The translations under genes and the position numbers were made by a program. This document shows, in pieces, positions 8,185 through 17,365 of a stretch of 64,000 nt of DNA (within the stretch, counting starts at the first letter, position 1; each line of letters begins with the position of its first letter). Source of the stretch: Gelidibacter mesophilus DSM 14095 (GTDB lineage: Bacteria > Bacteroidota > Bacteroidia > Flavobacteriales > Flavobacteriaceae). The notes under the pieces are model-generated. The model ran no database searches. It saw nothing but the letters and a program-made list of their open reading frames with translations, and was not told where the DNA came from. Location: positions 186,001 to 250,000 of the forward strand of contig NZ_AUHD01000005.1 of assembly GCF_000423005.1 (NCBI RefSeq), in the 5' to 3' direction.

Positions 8185-11184
8185 ATGAAACTAAAATTAC
8201 CTATTATTTTTACTTTTTTATGTCTTTTAGGTCTCAGTGGTTTTTCTAAAAATCATAACGACCTAAATGTATGGAGCACCCCAGTTTCTTTTGAATTGGA
8301 GGCTGTTGCTTTACTAAATTTGCCGGATGCTCTTTTTTATGCGTCTAAAAATGAATTGAGTTTAGCTAAGGTTGAGTCGTATGTTGCGCCGCCTTGCCCT
8401 GTTGCAGGAACTTCTTGTGATGATAAAAATCCAAATACTATTAATGATGTAGCAGATGGCAACTGTAACTGTTCTGGGGTACCTATATCATGTGATGGTG
8501 CGGTTGTATCTTATGAGATAAATGCCGGTGACAGATTAAGTGGTGCTGCAACAGTTACGGTGGGTCAAGGTGAGGATATTACCTTATTCAGCAATTTGGA
8601 AAATTATACGGTTACAGGTCCAAATGGTATCGTTACAGGCGGAACCATTGCTAATATTGGATCTGCTCAAGCTGGAATTTATACTGTGAATGGCACGTAT
8701 AGGAGAGCAATATCAACGGCAGCTCCAATTGTGCAATATGCATCAAGCCAAGAGGGAACGGCTGAAGTAGCTCCTGCAACAAATGCTCTTGATGGCGATC
8801 CTGGTACCTACTGGCATTCACAGTATGGCAATGGAAATTTGGTTGGTTACCCTCATGAACTGCAATTCGATATGGGCGAAGGATCAGTATTATCTGGCTT
8901 TACCTACTTACCACGTCAAGGAACTTGTGATGGTTGTTCAAATGGAAGGGTTGGTAGTTATGAGATTTATGTTAGTAATTCAACTACGAATTGGGGTACT
9001 CCAGTAGCTAGAGGATTTGATGGAGGTACAGGAGCTAATGCACCATGGGGAAGTACTATGCTCTTAGAAACTGCTAATTTTCCTGCAAAACAGGGCAGGT
9101 ATTTACGTTTTGTGGCTATTTCACCAGCAACTGCAGGACAGCCTTGGGCAACAGCTGCGGAAATCACAGTGAAAAGAGTAACCGCAACAGCTAGTAGTGC
9201 TTTAGCGGCTAATCCTGCTTCAAACGCTAACGATAATAATACTAATACATTTTGGCAGACTGCTTCTGGTGCAACAGGTTCACCATTCATTACTTTAGAT
9301 CTGGGGATTGAATCGAATGTTACAGGACTTGAATATGTACCACGTCAGACCGGCACAGTTGGTAGGATTACAACTTATGATGTGTTTGTAAGTAATTCCC
9401 TTAGTGATTTTGGTACGCGGGTTGGTTATGGTACTTGGAGTTACTCTAATCCGACAAGTTTAAAATTAGCCGCTAATTTTATTGAAAAACGTGGTCGTTA
9501 TGTAAGACTGGTTTCCAAAAGTGGCACTGCTGCCACAGCAGCTGAGGTAAGAGCAATCAGATCAACGGTTAACATACCCTGCACCAAGACCATCCAAATC
9601 AATGTGGATCCTATTGAAACCTTCACTTTTACTGATGGCACTTGGGCACCACGTACTCCTATTGGTAATGCCACTTCCAATGATGCGATCTTGATTTCTT
9701 CAGGAAATGTTTTGATTTCCAGTAATATGACTTCTAATACTTTAACAATTAATCCTGGGGCTTCACTTACTATAGGCTCAGGGGTGACTGTAACTGCCAA
9801 TTCCACAACTTTAAAGTCAACATCAGTTTCTTATTCGAGTTTAATCTTAAATGGGTTACTTGAAGGTGTCGTGAGTTATGAGCGCTTTACAAATATTATC
9901 GGTACTTCCGCTAGTGGTGGTAATGATTTGATATCTGCTCCGTTAACGGGTGTGGTTTTTGGCCCTTTTGCAGCGGCCAATGCTAATTTAGCTGCATCTG
10001 GAATACAAAGAGCATTTGCACCATATGTTTTAGGTTTAGGCGCGTACAAAAATTATAACATTACAGATAATGTAATGACGACTATTACTTCAGGTGTTGG
10101 GTTCAGAGCCGCTACAACCAACGGAAGTAATTTGATTTATACGGGATCAGTGGCAAAAGCTAATGTGGACGTTCCTGTTTCCGGTGCCGTTGAAGGTAAG
10201 GCATGGAACCTTATAGGCAATCCTTATCCTTCTTATTTGAATGTAGGAGATTTCTTTTCACCAAATAACATCGCCCAATTAGAAGACAGCTATGTATCCA
10301 TTTATGGCTATAAAGGTAGTAAAAGTGATTGGGAAGTTTACAATTTAGCAAATAATAACGATGCACTTCTTGCTCCAGGACAGGGGTTCTTTGTTAAAGG
10401 GAAACCAGGTATGGGGATTGTGGAGTTTACACCCGCAATGCGACGCACAGGAAGTTCAGACGACTTTATCGCCGGTAGATCAAATACTTCAAAAGCTCTC
10501 AGCAAGCTTAAATTGAGCAGTCCGTCCAAAGAAGTATCCACAAGTGTTTATTTTATAGAAGGCACAACCAGAGGCTTGGACCCTGGTTACGATGCTGCTG
10601 TCTATGGCGCAACTGCTGTAGATTTTTCAATCTACACCAATTTGGTAAAGGACAATTCAAAACTTGATATCGCTATTCAATCTTTACCTTATGATGATTT
10701 CAACGGGGTTGTCGTACCCTTAGGAATTAAGGCTAAAGCCGGAACTGAATTGGTTATTAGCATTGACGACCTGTCGACAATACCATCCAATGTCAATGTG
10801 TATTTAGAGGATGTTGAAAATAAGACCCTTACACTCTTAAATATTAAAGGGTTTAGATTCACACCTTCTGTGGACATTAATAGTTCCGATCTTTACAAGA
10901 TCCATTATTCAGCTAGAACACTTTCAGTTGATGATATGCAGATGAATGACGATTTACGAATCTATACGACTGCAGCACCTAAGGCTCTTTTTGTTAAAGG
11001 TCAGTTGACAAAAAACACTACAGCAAGCTTATACGACATTCAAGGAAGATTGGTGTTGCGTAAAGTTTTAAATTCTAACAGTACTGAGAATAAAATTGAT
11101 ATTTCAACCATAAATACTGGTGTTTATGTGGTAAAAATTAATAATGATAACCAAGTTAAAACACAAAAAGTGATCATTAAATAA
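8185..11184 (+). CDS. T9SS-secreted discoidin protein, paralogue of preceding gene
   Basis: 999 residues, the same architecture as the 4568-7675 protein: signal peptide (about 1-21, starting MKLKLPIIF), cysteine motif CPxxGTSCDDxxPNTIND..CxC near 72-98, two discoidin-like modules (about 180-330 and 330-465), the shared FTFTDGTWAP block, the NDLISAPL and LIGNPYPSYL segments, and a T9SS type A sorting domain ending KTQKVIIK. Differences are spread over the whole length, so this is an old duplicate, not a recent copy. Its second discoidin module is shorter. It has its own promoter and terminator, so it need not be co-expressed with its neighbour. Function is unknown; a surface-exposed binding role is inferred. 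Confidence 0.85.
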   Translation: MKLKLPIIFTFLCLLGLSGFSKNHNDLNVWSTPVSFELEAVALLNLPDALFYASKNELSLAKVESYVAPPCPVAGTSCDDKNPNTINDVADGNCNCSGVPISCDGAVVSYEINAGDRLSGAATVTVGQGEDITLFSNLENYTVTGPNGIVTGGTIANIGSAQAGIYTVNGTYRRAISTAAPIVQYASSQEGTAEVAPATNALDGDPGTYWHSQYGNGNLVGYPHELQFDMGEGSVLSGFTYLPRQGTCDGCSNGRVGSYEIYVSNSTTNWGTPVARGFDGGTGANAPWGSTMLLETANFPAKQGRYLRFVAISPATAGQPWATAAEITVKRVTATASSALAANPASNANDNNTNTFWQTASGATGSPFITLDLGIESNVTGLEYVPRQTGTVGRITTYDVFVSNSLSDFGTRVGYGTWSYSNPTSLKLAANFIEKRGRYVRLVSKSGTAATAAEVRAIRSTVNIPCTKTIQINVDPIETFTFTDGTWAPRTPIGNATSNDAILISSGNVLISSNMTSNTLTINPGASLTIGSGVTVTANSTTLKSTSVSYSSLILNGLLEGVVSYERFTNIIGTSASGGNDLISAPLTGVVFGPFAAANANLAASGIQRAFAPYVLGLGAYKNYNITDNVMTTITSGVGFRAATTNGSNLIYTGSVAKANVDVPVSGAVEGKAWNLIGNPYPSYLNVGDFFSPNNIAQLEDSYVSIYGYKGSKSDWEVYNLANNNDALLAPGQGFFVKGKPGMGIVEFTPAMRRTGSSDDFIAGRSNTSKALSKLKLSSPSKEVSTSVYFIEGTTRGLDPGYDAAVYGATAVDFSIYTNLVKDNSKLDIAIQSLPYDDFNGVVVPLGIKAKAGTELVISIDDLSTIPSNVNVYLEDVENKTLTLLNIKGFRFTPSVDINSSDLYKIHYSARTLSVDDMQMNDDLRIYTTAAPKALFVKGQLTKNTTASLYDIQGRLVLRKVLNSNSTENKIDISTINTGVYVVKINNDNQVKTQKVIIK

Positions 11185-11206
11185 TAAAGAATATATTTAT
11201 AATAGG

Positions 11207-11237
11207 AAAAGCTGTCCGAAGGGATGGCTTTTTTTAT
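11207..11237 (+). terminator. Rho-independent terminator after third T9SS gene
   Basis: An AAAAGCTGTCC arm at 11207-11217 pairs with GGGATGGCTTTT (11221-11232, with wobble pairs) and runs into a T tract. Sequence and position match the terminator of the paralogous gene upstream. The remaining gap to the guaA promoter holds no gene I can support. Confidence 0.85.
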
Positions 11238-11564
11238 TTGAATCTATAGCAATGCTGACTATTCCCTGTATTTGCTGTAGCGGAAGACAATTTTGATGAT
11301 TAGGCGAAAATTTGATCTCGTCTATTGATTTTGATAGAAATTCATAATGAGAAAGAAGTCTGAATTCACTTTTTATTTTTATATATATTAATGCGATTGA
11401 TTTGAAGCAATTTACAATTTCCTTTGTTCGATAAGAGTTTTTTCTTCCATTGGTGCAGACCTTACGGGATTTAACCAAAACTAACTGTTATAAAATTCAA
11501 TATCTTTACACAAATTAATCAAAGAAATCAAGAGTCCAAAATTCGTCATTAGAAAATCAATTAC

Positions 11565-11572
11565 TACTTTTG
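11565..11572 (+). promoter_or_regulatory. -7 promoter box (TACTTTTG) abutting guaA
   Basis: TACTTTTG fits TAnnTTTG and ends only three bases before the ATG at 11576. If transcription starts the usual few bases downstream of the box, the guaA mRNA has almost no 5' leader. No TTG was found at the -33 position. Confidence 0.5.
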
Positions 11573-11575
11573 CGC

Positions 11576-13111
11576 ATGCAACATAATAAAGTCCTTATCC
11601 TAGATTTCGGATCGCAATACACACAGCTGATTGCGCGCCGCGTTAGAGAACTCAACATTTATTGTGAGATCTATCCTTTCAACAAAATACCATCAGATAT
11701 TGATAGTTTCAAAGCGGTCATTTTATCTGGAGGACCTTCGTCTGTAAGAGCAGAGAATGCCCCACATCCCGATTTGTCTAAAATTAGAGGTCATATGCCA
11801 TTGTTGGGGGTGTGTTATGGCGCTCAGTATTTGTCGCATTTTTCGGGTGGCTTGGTGGCTCCTTCTGATTCTCGCGAATATGGAAGAGCTAACTTAACCT
11901 ACATTAAGGTTAAGGAACCTTTATTTAATCACATTGATGCAGGTAGTCAAGTGTGGATGAGCCATAGTGATACCATTAAAAAATTGCCATCAAACGGATT
12001 GTTAATTGCCAGTACGAAAGATGTTGAAAACGCTGCGTTTGTAATTGAAGGAGAGCAAACCTACGGAATTCAATTTCATCCTGAAGTCTATCATTCTACT
12101 GACGGCAAGCAACTTTTGGAAAACTTTTTGGTCCATATTGCAAATTTAGAACAGGATTGGACCCCACAATCTTTTGTTGAAGAAACTGTTGAAGCTTTAC
12201 AAGAACAAATTGGTGATGATAAGGTTGTTTTAGGTCTATCTGGTGGCGTGGATTCGTCAGTAGCTGCAATTTTGCTTCATAAAGCTATTGGCACAAATTT
12301 GTATTGCATTTTTGTGAATAATGGTTTACTTCGTAAAAACGAATTTGAAAGTGTACTTTCACAATATGAGGGTATGGGTCTCAATGTAAAAGGTGTTGAT
12401 GCTTCGGCACGTTTTTTGGATGCCCTTGCCGGATTGAGCGATCCCGAATTAAAGCGCAAAGCTATTGGACGTGTGTTTATTGAAGTTTTTGATGATGAAG
12501 CGCATAAAATTAATGATGTGAAATGGTTGGCACAAGGCACTATTTATCCAGATGTTATAGAAAGTGTATCAGCAACGGGAGGCCCAAGTGCCACTATAAA
12601 GAGCCATCATAATGTTGGGGGATTGCCTGATTTTATGAAACTTAAAATTGTAGAACCTTTAAGAGCATTATTTAAAGACGAAGTACGGCGTGTTGGTGCT
12701 TCCATGGAAATGGATGCAGCTATATTGGGACGTCATCCTTTCCCTGGCCCCGGATTGGCCATTCGGATTCTAGGCGATATTACCGCTGAGAAAGTGCGTA
12801 TCCTACAAGAAGTGGATGCCGTATTTATCGACAATCTTAAAGCGTGGAATTTGTACGACAAAGTATGGCAAGCGGGAGCAATTTTATTGCCAGTAAATAG
12901 CGTGGGTGTTATGGGTGATGAGCGAACTTATGAAAAATGTGTCGCCTTAAGAGCCGTAGAAAGCACCGATGGAATGACTGCGGATTGGGTAAATCTACCT
13001 TATGAATTTCTGCAAAAAACCTCCAACGAAATAATAAATAAAGTAAAAGGCGTTAATAGAGTAGTGTATGACATTAGTTCAAAGCCGCCAGCAACGATCG
13101 AATGGGAATAA
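11576..13111 (+). CDS. guaA: GMP synthase (glutamine-hydrolysing)
   Basis: Converts XMP to GMP using ATP and glutamine, the last step of de novo GMP synthesis, in the cytoplasm. 511 residues, the usual length. The N-terminal class I glutamine amidotransferase domain shows the nucleophile C80 (GVCYGAQ) and the triad residues H168 and E170 (FHPE). The ATP pyrophosphatase domain carries the P-loop SGGVDS at 222-227, and the C-terminal dimerisation domain ends in KPPATIEWE, typical of GuaA. A TTG at 11570 is in frame, but it lies inside the -7 box; the ATG at 11576 gives the conserved [17 protein letters not shown] start. Monocistronic as far as seen. Confidence 0.97.
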   Translation: MQHNKVLILDFGSQYTQLIARRVRELNIYCEIYPFNKIPSDIDSFKAVILSGGPSSVRAENAPHPDLSKIRGHMPLLGVCYGAQYLSHFSGGLVAPSDSREYGRANLTYIKVKEPLFNHIDAGSQVWMSHSDTIKKLPSNGLLIASTKDVENAAFVIEGEQTYGIQFHPEVYHSTDGKQLLENFLVHIANLEQDWTPQSFVEETVEALQEQIGDDKVVLGLSGGVDSSVAAILLHKAIGTNLYCIFVNNGLLRKNEFESVLSQYEGMGLNVKGVDASARFLDALAGLSDPELKRKAIGRVFIEVFDDEAHKINDVKWLAQGTIYPDVIESVSATGGPSATIKSHHNVGGLPDFMKLKIVEPLRALFKDEVRRVGASMEMDAAILGRHPFPGPGLAIRILGDITAEKVRILQEVDAVFIDNLKAWNLYDKVWQAGAILLPVNSVGVMGDERTYEKCVALRAVESTDGMTADWVNLPYEFLQKTSNEIINKVKGVNRVVYDISSKPPATIEWE

Positions 13112-13115
13112 TTAA

Positions 13116-13133
13116 TTCCTGCGAACACAGGAA
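13116..13133. repeat. small inverted repeat after guaA
   Basis: TTCCTG (13116-13121) and CAGGAA (13128-13133) form a 6 bp stem with a 6 base loop. No T run follows, so it is a weak terminator candidate at best. A second imperfect AATTCCT/AGGAATT pair lies at about 13190-13218. Confidence 0.5.
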
Positions 13134-13243
13134 GTCTGTAAGTTTAACGGAGTCAATCCCATCACTATTATAAGAATAAGAAGTTAAGAAATTCCTTTCT
13201 TCTTTTTTAAGAGGAATTATAACGGGAATATAAAACGATATCA

Positions 13244-15151
13244 ATGAAAAAACTCATTTTAATTTGTTTCATCACTTTGTCCTGCAGTTGGTTTGCCAAT
13301 GCGCAGAAATTTAAGCAACATACGGTTAAGCAAGGTGAAACGGTAGAGTCTATCGCAAAGAAATACCAAGTAACAGCTTCTGATATTTATGCTTTAAATC
13401 CGGATGCCAAAAAAAAACTGAGCATAAACGCAGTTTTGATTATTCCGAATACGGCTACTTTTTCTTCTGATGCGACCGAGGAAATTAAAGAGTTGACGGG
13501 TTATACATCCCATAAAGTAAGACGCAAGGAAACACTTTATAGCATATCAAAGGAATATAATGTCGAAATTGAGGATATAAAGAAGCATAACAAGCGCTTA
13601 TATTCAGAAAATTTAAGAAAAGGCGATCAAATTAGGGTCCCCAAGTACAAAACGGTGGTTTCGAAAGTGACGCCAAGTAGTGCCATTAAAACGTATACAG
13701 TTCAGCCAAAAGAAGGAAAATGGCGTGTGGCCTATAAATTTGGAATTACAGTTGCCGAATTGGAGACCATGAATCCTGGAATGAACGAGGTCTTACAGCC
13801 TGGAGACTTAATTAACGTGCCAAATTCAACGGATGAAAAAGTTATCGATGATAGTTTCAATTATTATACAGTTCAAAAAAGTGAAGGCTACTACCGTTTA
13901 AAAGTAAAACTAGGCTTGACTCAAGAGGATTTGGAAAAGCTTAACCCAGAACTGAAAATTGACGGACTAAAAGAAGGTATGGTTTTAAAAGTGCCGAATA
14001 ATGTAACCGTTGGAGAAGTGGCTGGTAGTGTTGATGCAACCAACCTGAGCACTAATTTAAGGAACTTAAAAACGAAACGAATTGCCGTCATGTTGCCGTT
14101 TCGTTTGAATAGAGTGGATACGGATTCGGTTCAAGAAGCTAAAGAATTGATTAAAACAGACACGCGCTTGTCCGTTTCTTTGGATTTTCATGCGGGCGTT
14201 TTGATGGCAGTTGATTCAGCCAAACAGTTAGGTGTTTCCACAAGATTAAAAGTTTTTGATACTGAGGATCAACTTGCTCAAATTTCTAAAATTTTGAACA
14301 GCAATGATTTTTCAAGCTATGATGCCGTTATTGGACCTTTAAGAGTAAATAATTTTGATCGCGTGGCTAGAGCGCTTGAGAAAGATCACATTCCAGTAAT
14401 ATCTCCTATAACCAAGCCAGAGCAGCTGTTTAACAATGTTTTTCAAACCGTACCTGATACTGAACTGCTAGAAAAGGCGATTATTCAATATGTAAAAAAT
14501 GATGCCTCGAGAGTCAATGTGGTCATCATCTCCGATCATTCTCAAAGCGCGCGCAGTAATCGATTGAAAGCTGAATTTGGAAATGCAAAACAAATCTTCT
14601 CTAGAAAAAATAAGGAAGGTCAGGATGCCTTTTATATTCTGGCGGCCGATTTAAACGGTGCTTTTGCAAGCGGAAAAAATTATGTCTTTTTAGAAACTGC
14701 CAATGAAGCCTTGGTATCAAATGTAACCAGTATGCTTAATGGGTTGACCAATAAGAATCAAGACATTGTTTTGGTTTCAACCAACAAAACGGATGCTTTT
14801 GAAGGTGCTAACGTGTCCAACTATCATCTTGCCAATCTGAAATTCCACTATCCATCTACAAATAAAAGCTTAAATTCAAGTCAGCCGAATAGCTTTGTCA
14901 AATCATACAAAAAGAAATATGGTGTTGAGCCCAATAAATTTGCTGCGAGAGGTTTTGATTTGACTTTAGATGTTCTTTTGCGACTGGCTTCTGATGAGGA
15001 TCTCTACAAGGCATCCAACAATTCAATTGAAACGCAGTATACAGAAAATAAATTTAGATATTCTAAGAAGTTGAATGGTGGCTATTACAACGAAGCTGTA
15101 TATATTGTAAAGTACACTCCAGAACTAACCATAGAAGAAGCAAAATTATGA
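13244..15151 (+). CDS. LysM-repeat protein with periplasmic-binding-protein fold
   Basis: 635 residues with a signal peptide (about 1-20, ending ANAQ). Four LysM-like repeats, which bind N-acetylglucosamine-containing glycans such as peptidoglycan, occupy about 25-70, 90-134, 150-192 and 207-252; the last two are divergent (TVQ instead of TVK near the start). From about 280 to the end it resembles type 1 periplasmic binding proteins (KRIAVMLPFRLN start, then GPLRVNNFDRVARALEKDHIPVISP split over two strands). Such PBP1-LysM proteins are common in Flavobacteriia and are probably peptidoglycan-anchored periplasmic proteins; the ligand is unknown. Its stop overlaps the start of the OsmC gene (ATGA), so the two are translationally coupled. 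Confidence 0.88.
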   Translation: MKKLILICFITLSCSWFANAQKFKQHTVKQGETVESIAKKYQVTASDIYALNPDAKKKLSINAVLIIPNTATFSSDATEEIKELTGYTSHKVRRKETLYSISKEYNVEIEDIKKHNKRLYSENLRKGDQIRVPKYKTVVSKVTPSSAIKTYTVQPKEGKWRVAYKFGITVAELETMNPGMNEVLQPGDLINVPNSTDEKVIDDSFNYYTVQKSEGYYRLKVKLGLTQEDLEKLNPELKIDGLKEGMVLKVPNNVTVGEVAGSVDATNLSTNLRNLKTKRIAVMLPFRLNRVDTDSVQEAKELIKTDTRLSVSLDFHAGVLMAVDSAKQLGVSTRLKVFDTEDQLAQISKILNSNDFSSYDAVIGPLRVNNFDRVARALEKDHIPVISPITKPEQLFNNVFQTVPDTELLEKAIIQYVKNDASRVNVVIISDHSQSARSNRLKAEFGNAKQIFSRKNKEGQDAFYILAADLNGAFASGKNYVFLETANEALVSNVTSMLNGLTNKNQDIVLVSTNKTDAFEGANVSNYHLANLKFHYPSTNKSLNSSQPNSFVKSYKKKYGVEPNKFAARGFDLTLDVLLRLASDEDLYKASNNSIETQYTENKFRYSKKLNGGYYNEAVYIVKYTPELTIEEAKL

Positions 15152-15549
15152 CCTCAAAAGTAGTTTACCTTGGCGATTTAAGAACCGAATGTACCCATAA
15201 TAAATCTGGAGATACTTTTATAACTGATGCACCTACAGATAATAATGGCAAAGGTTTGGCATTTTCGCCAACAGACACTGTTGCAACGGGATTGGCAAGT
15301 TGTATGATGACCGTTATGGGCATCAAAGCTAGAGATATGGGGGTTGAAATGAAAGGAACTACGGCTGAAGTCACTAAAATTATGGCTAGTGGTCCTCGAC
15401 GGATTTCAAAAATTGAAGTGGTTTTGGATTTGCCATTTCCGGCAGATGATAAAACAAAGACCATACTTGAAAATACAGCCAGAACTTGTCCTGTTTTTTA
15501 CAGTCTTCATCCTGATATAGAAAAGGATATCACCTTTAAGTGGGCTTGA
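15148..15549 (+). CDS. OsmC family peroxiredoxin-like protein
   Basis: 133 residues, normal for the OsmC/Ohr superfamily, which reduces organic hydroperoxides by a cysteine pair. The two conserved cysteines are visible: C52 in GLASCMMTVMG and C114 in ARTCPVFYSL. The start overlaps the preceding stop by four bases and the stop overlaps the next start (TGATG), so it is the middle gene of a tightly packed operon. A cytoplasmic role in peroxide detoxification is inferred from family membership. Whether it belongs to the OsmC or the YhfA-like branch cannot be settled by eye. Confidence 0.9.
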   Translation: MTSKVVYLGDLRTECTHNKSGDTFITDAPTDNNGKGLAFSPTDTVATGLASCMMTVMGIKARDMGVEMKGTTAEVTKIMASGPRRISKIEVVLDLPFPADDKTKTILENTARTCPVFYSLHPDIEKDITFKWA

Positions 15550-16133
15550 TGATTTACAGACTGTTTATTTCTTTAATGTTGGTTGTGCTATTTAAAGGAC
15601 AATCCACTACTGACGAAGTTTTAGAATGGCAGGAAAAACACCAACTTAAATGGTCGAATTTTCAAGGACAACCTAAAAGTCAAGGTGATGTTGTGGCTTT
15701 AACAGCTTCCGGAATTTCTTTTGAGTATGCTATCCATGAAGAAAATGGAAAAGCGGTGGGCTTTAGTTCAAAAGCCGAAGCGCATTTTTACCCACAACGT
15801 TCATGGGTTCACAAAGAAAGATCATCTGACCATATCCTCGCTCATGAGCAGTTGCATTTTGATATTACAGAAGTGCATGTACGCAAATTTAGAAAGGAAA
15901 TCTCACAATTAAACATTTCAAAACAGATCAAACAAAATTTGAACAGAACCTATCAGGGTATCAATAGAGACATGGCAGCCATGCAAAATATGTATGATTT
16001 GGAAACGAATCATTCAAGAGACACCATAGCTCAAGCTGTTTGGAAACAAAAGATTGAGAACGCTTTAGCCGACTACAGCGATTATAAAAAAACAGAAATA
16101 AGTGTTAGAACCCGACAAGAATTTTCTCATTAA
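15549..16133 (+). CDS. DUF922 family secreted protein with HExxH motif
   Basis: 194 residues from the ATG at 15549, which overlaps the OsmC stop. The first 17 or so residues form a signal peptide. The core matches DUF922 (LKWSNFQG.. to HILAHEQLHFDI), a family assigned to the zinc peptidase clan; the H99-E-Q-L-H103 motif is the classical zinc-binding/catalytic signature, but no substrate is known. GTG at 15540 and TTG at 15546 are alternative in-frame starts; ATG at 15549 is preferred because it leaves a compact signal peptide. Its 3' end overlaps the start of the DUF3820 gene by 32 bases. Confidence 0.8.
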   Translation: MIYRLFISLMLVVLFKGQSTTDEVLEWQEKHQLKWSNFQGQPKSQGDVVALTASGISFEYAIHEENGKAVGFSSKAEAHFYPQRSWVHKERSSDHILAHEQLHFDITEVHVRKFRKEISQLNISKQIKQNLNRTYQGINRDMAAMQNMYDLETNHSRDTIAQAVWKQKIENALADYSDYKKTEISVRTRQEFSH

Positions 16134-16332
16134 ACTTGCCCATACTAAGATGCCGTTTGGTAAATATGAAGGAAGGTTTCTCATTGATCTCCCTGAGTAT
16201 TATGTGGTGTGGTACCATAACAAAGGATTTCCTAAAGGTCAACTAGGGCTGATGCTTGCAACCGTATATGAGCTAAAACTAAATGGCTTAGAGAACTTAA
16301 TTCGAAACATAAAACAAAGGTATCCAAAGTAA
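16102..16332 (+). CDS. DUF3820 family small protein
   Basis: 76 residues starting at a GTG; the conserved core TKMPFGKYEGR, LIDLPEYYVVW and KGFPKGQLG is diagnostic of DUF3820 (quorum-sensing-regulated/PAS-like small proteins of unknown function). The next possible start, ATG at 16150, would remove the conserved helix before MPFGKY, so the GTG is preferred even though it puts the start inside the preceding gene. Cytoplasmic; no catalytic residues are known. Confidence 0.85.
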   Translation: MLEPDKNFLIKLAHTKMPFGKYEGRFLIDLPEYYVVWYHNKGFPKGQLGLMLATVYELKLNGLENLIRNIKQRYPK

Positions 16333-16366
16333 TGTTTTTAACTTTATCCCTAAAATTCGTTTCCAA

Positions 16367-17329
16367 ATGGATGCAACACCTGTTAAAAAATCTGAACATG
16401 TTGAAGAGAAATTCAAATTAAAACATCTTCCTTCATTATTTGTTAAAAGCTTTAAAGCTTGGAATGATGAGGATCCATGGCGGTTAAGCGCCGTTGTGGC
16501 GTATTATGCTGTATTATCTTTGCCCGGATTGATTGTGATTCTGATCAATATTGTTGGTTCCATTTGGGGGCCCGCGATTGTGCAAGGCCATTTGACCCAA
16601 GAAATTGGAGAAGCACTAGGACCGGATGCCGCAGAAATCATTAAAACGATGATTACCGAAACACTCAATACTGAGAAAAATATTATCTCTACACTAATTG
16701 GGATTGCCAGTATTATTTTTGGGGCTACTGGAGTGTTTTATCAATTGCAGATTTCTCTTAATAAAATATGGAAGGTCGAAGAAACGGAAAAATTCAGTTT
16801 CAGGAAAATGATTACAGACCGCGCCAGAAGTTTTGCCTTTATATTGGTGATTGGTTTTTTATTGCTCATTAGTTTTATTGTGACGGCAGTTTTGGGTGTA
16901 TTTAGCAATTATATAAAAGAGCTGTTTCCTCAAATTGTGCTCTATGTTGCTTATTTGTTGGATTTAGTTGTTTCCGTGGGAGTGGTTACCACGCTTTTTG
17001 CGCTGATGTTCAAATATATGCCAGACACAAAAATTAGATGGAAAACCGTTTGGATAGGTGCGTTTATCACTGCCCTTCTCTTTACACTTGGTAAATATAT
17101 ATTGGGTCTTTACTTTGGGACTGCCAACCCTGGATCTACTTACGGTGCTGCTGGAAGTATTGTTTTGATTCTACTTTGGGTTTCGTATTCCTGTCTTATT
17201 TTCTTTTTCGGAGCAGCATTTACGAGAGAGTTTTCAATAAAATACAGACATGATTCCCATACCATATCAGAAGTGCTCACTGAAATTGAGAATGAAAAAC
17301 GGACTTCTCAAAATAATCAATCGTCTTAA
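16367..17329 (+). CDS. YihY/BrkB family inner-membrane protein
   Basis: 320 residues with about six hydrophobic membrane segments. The family signature is seen as AWNDEDPWRLSAVVAYYAVLSLPGL near residues 31-55 (two stretches), then ATGVFYQLQISLNKIW and GSTYGAAGSIVLILLWVSY. Once thought to be RNase BN, the family is now regarded as membrane proteins of unknown, possibly transport, function. The C-terminus is a short charged cytoplasmic tail. It ends 36 bp before era. Confidence 0.9.
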   Translation: MDATPVKKSEHVEEKFKLKHLPSLFVKSFKAWNDEDPWRLSAVVAYYAVLSLPGLIVILINIVGSIWGPAIVQGHLTQEIGEALGPDAAEIIKTMITETLNTEKNIISTLIGIASIIFGATGVFYQLQISLNKIWKVEETEKFSFRKMITDRARSFAFILVIGFLLLISFIVTAVLGVFSNYIKELFPQIVLYVAYLLDLVVSVGVVTTLFALMFKYMPDTKIRWKTVWIGAFITALLFTLGKYILGLYFGTANPGSTYGAAGSIVLILLWVSYSCLIFFFGAAFTREFSIKYRHDSHTISEVLTEIENEKRTSQNNQSS

Positions 17330-17340
17330 AATTTAAAACT

Positions 17341-17348
17341 TATCTTTG
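17341..17348 (+). promoter_or_regulatory. -7 promoter box (TATCTTTG) of era
   Basis: TATCTTTG fits TAnnTTTG and lies 17 bp before the era start codon. No TTG at the -33 position was found. Confidence 0.5.
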
Positions 17349-17365
17349 TATAAATTATTCTAAAG

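Noticed and set aside
11197-11478. Open frame of 93 codons on the - strand between the third T9SS gene and guaA
   Set aside because: It overlaps the terminator hairpin of the preceding gene, has no family resemblance and no promoter; it is probably a chance frame.
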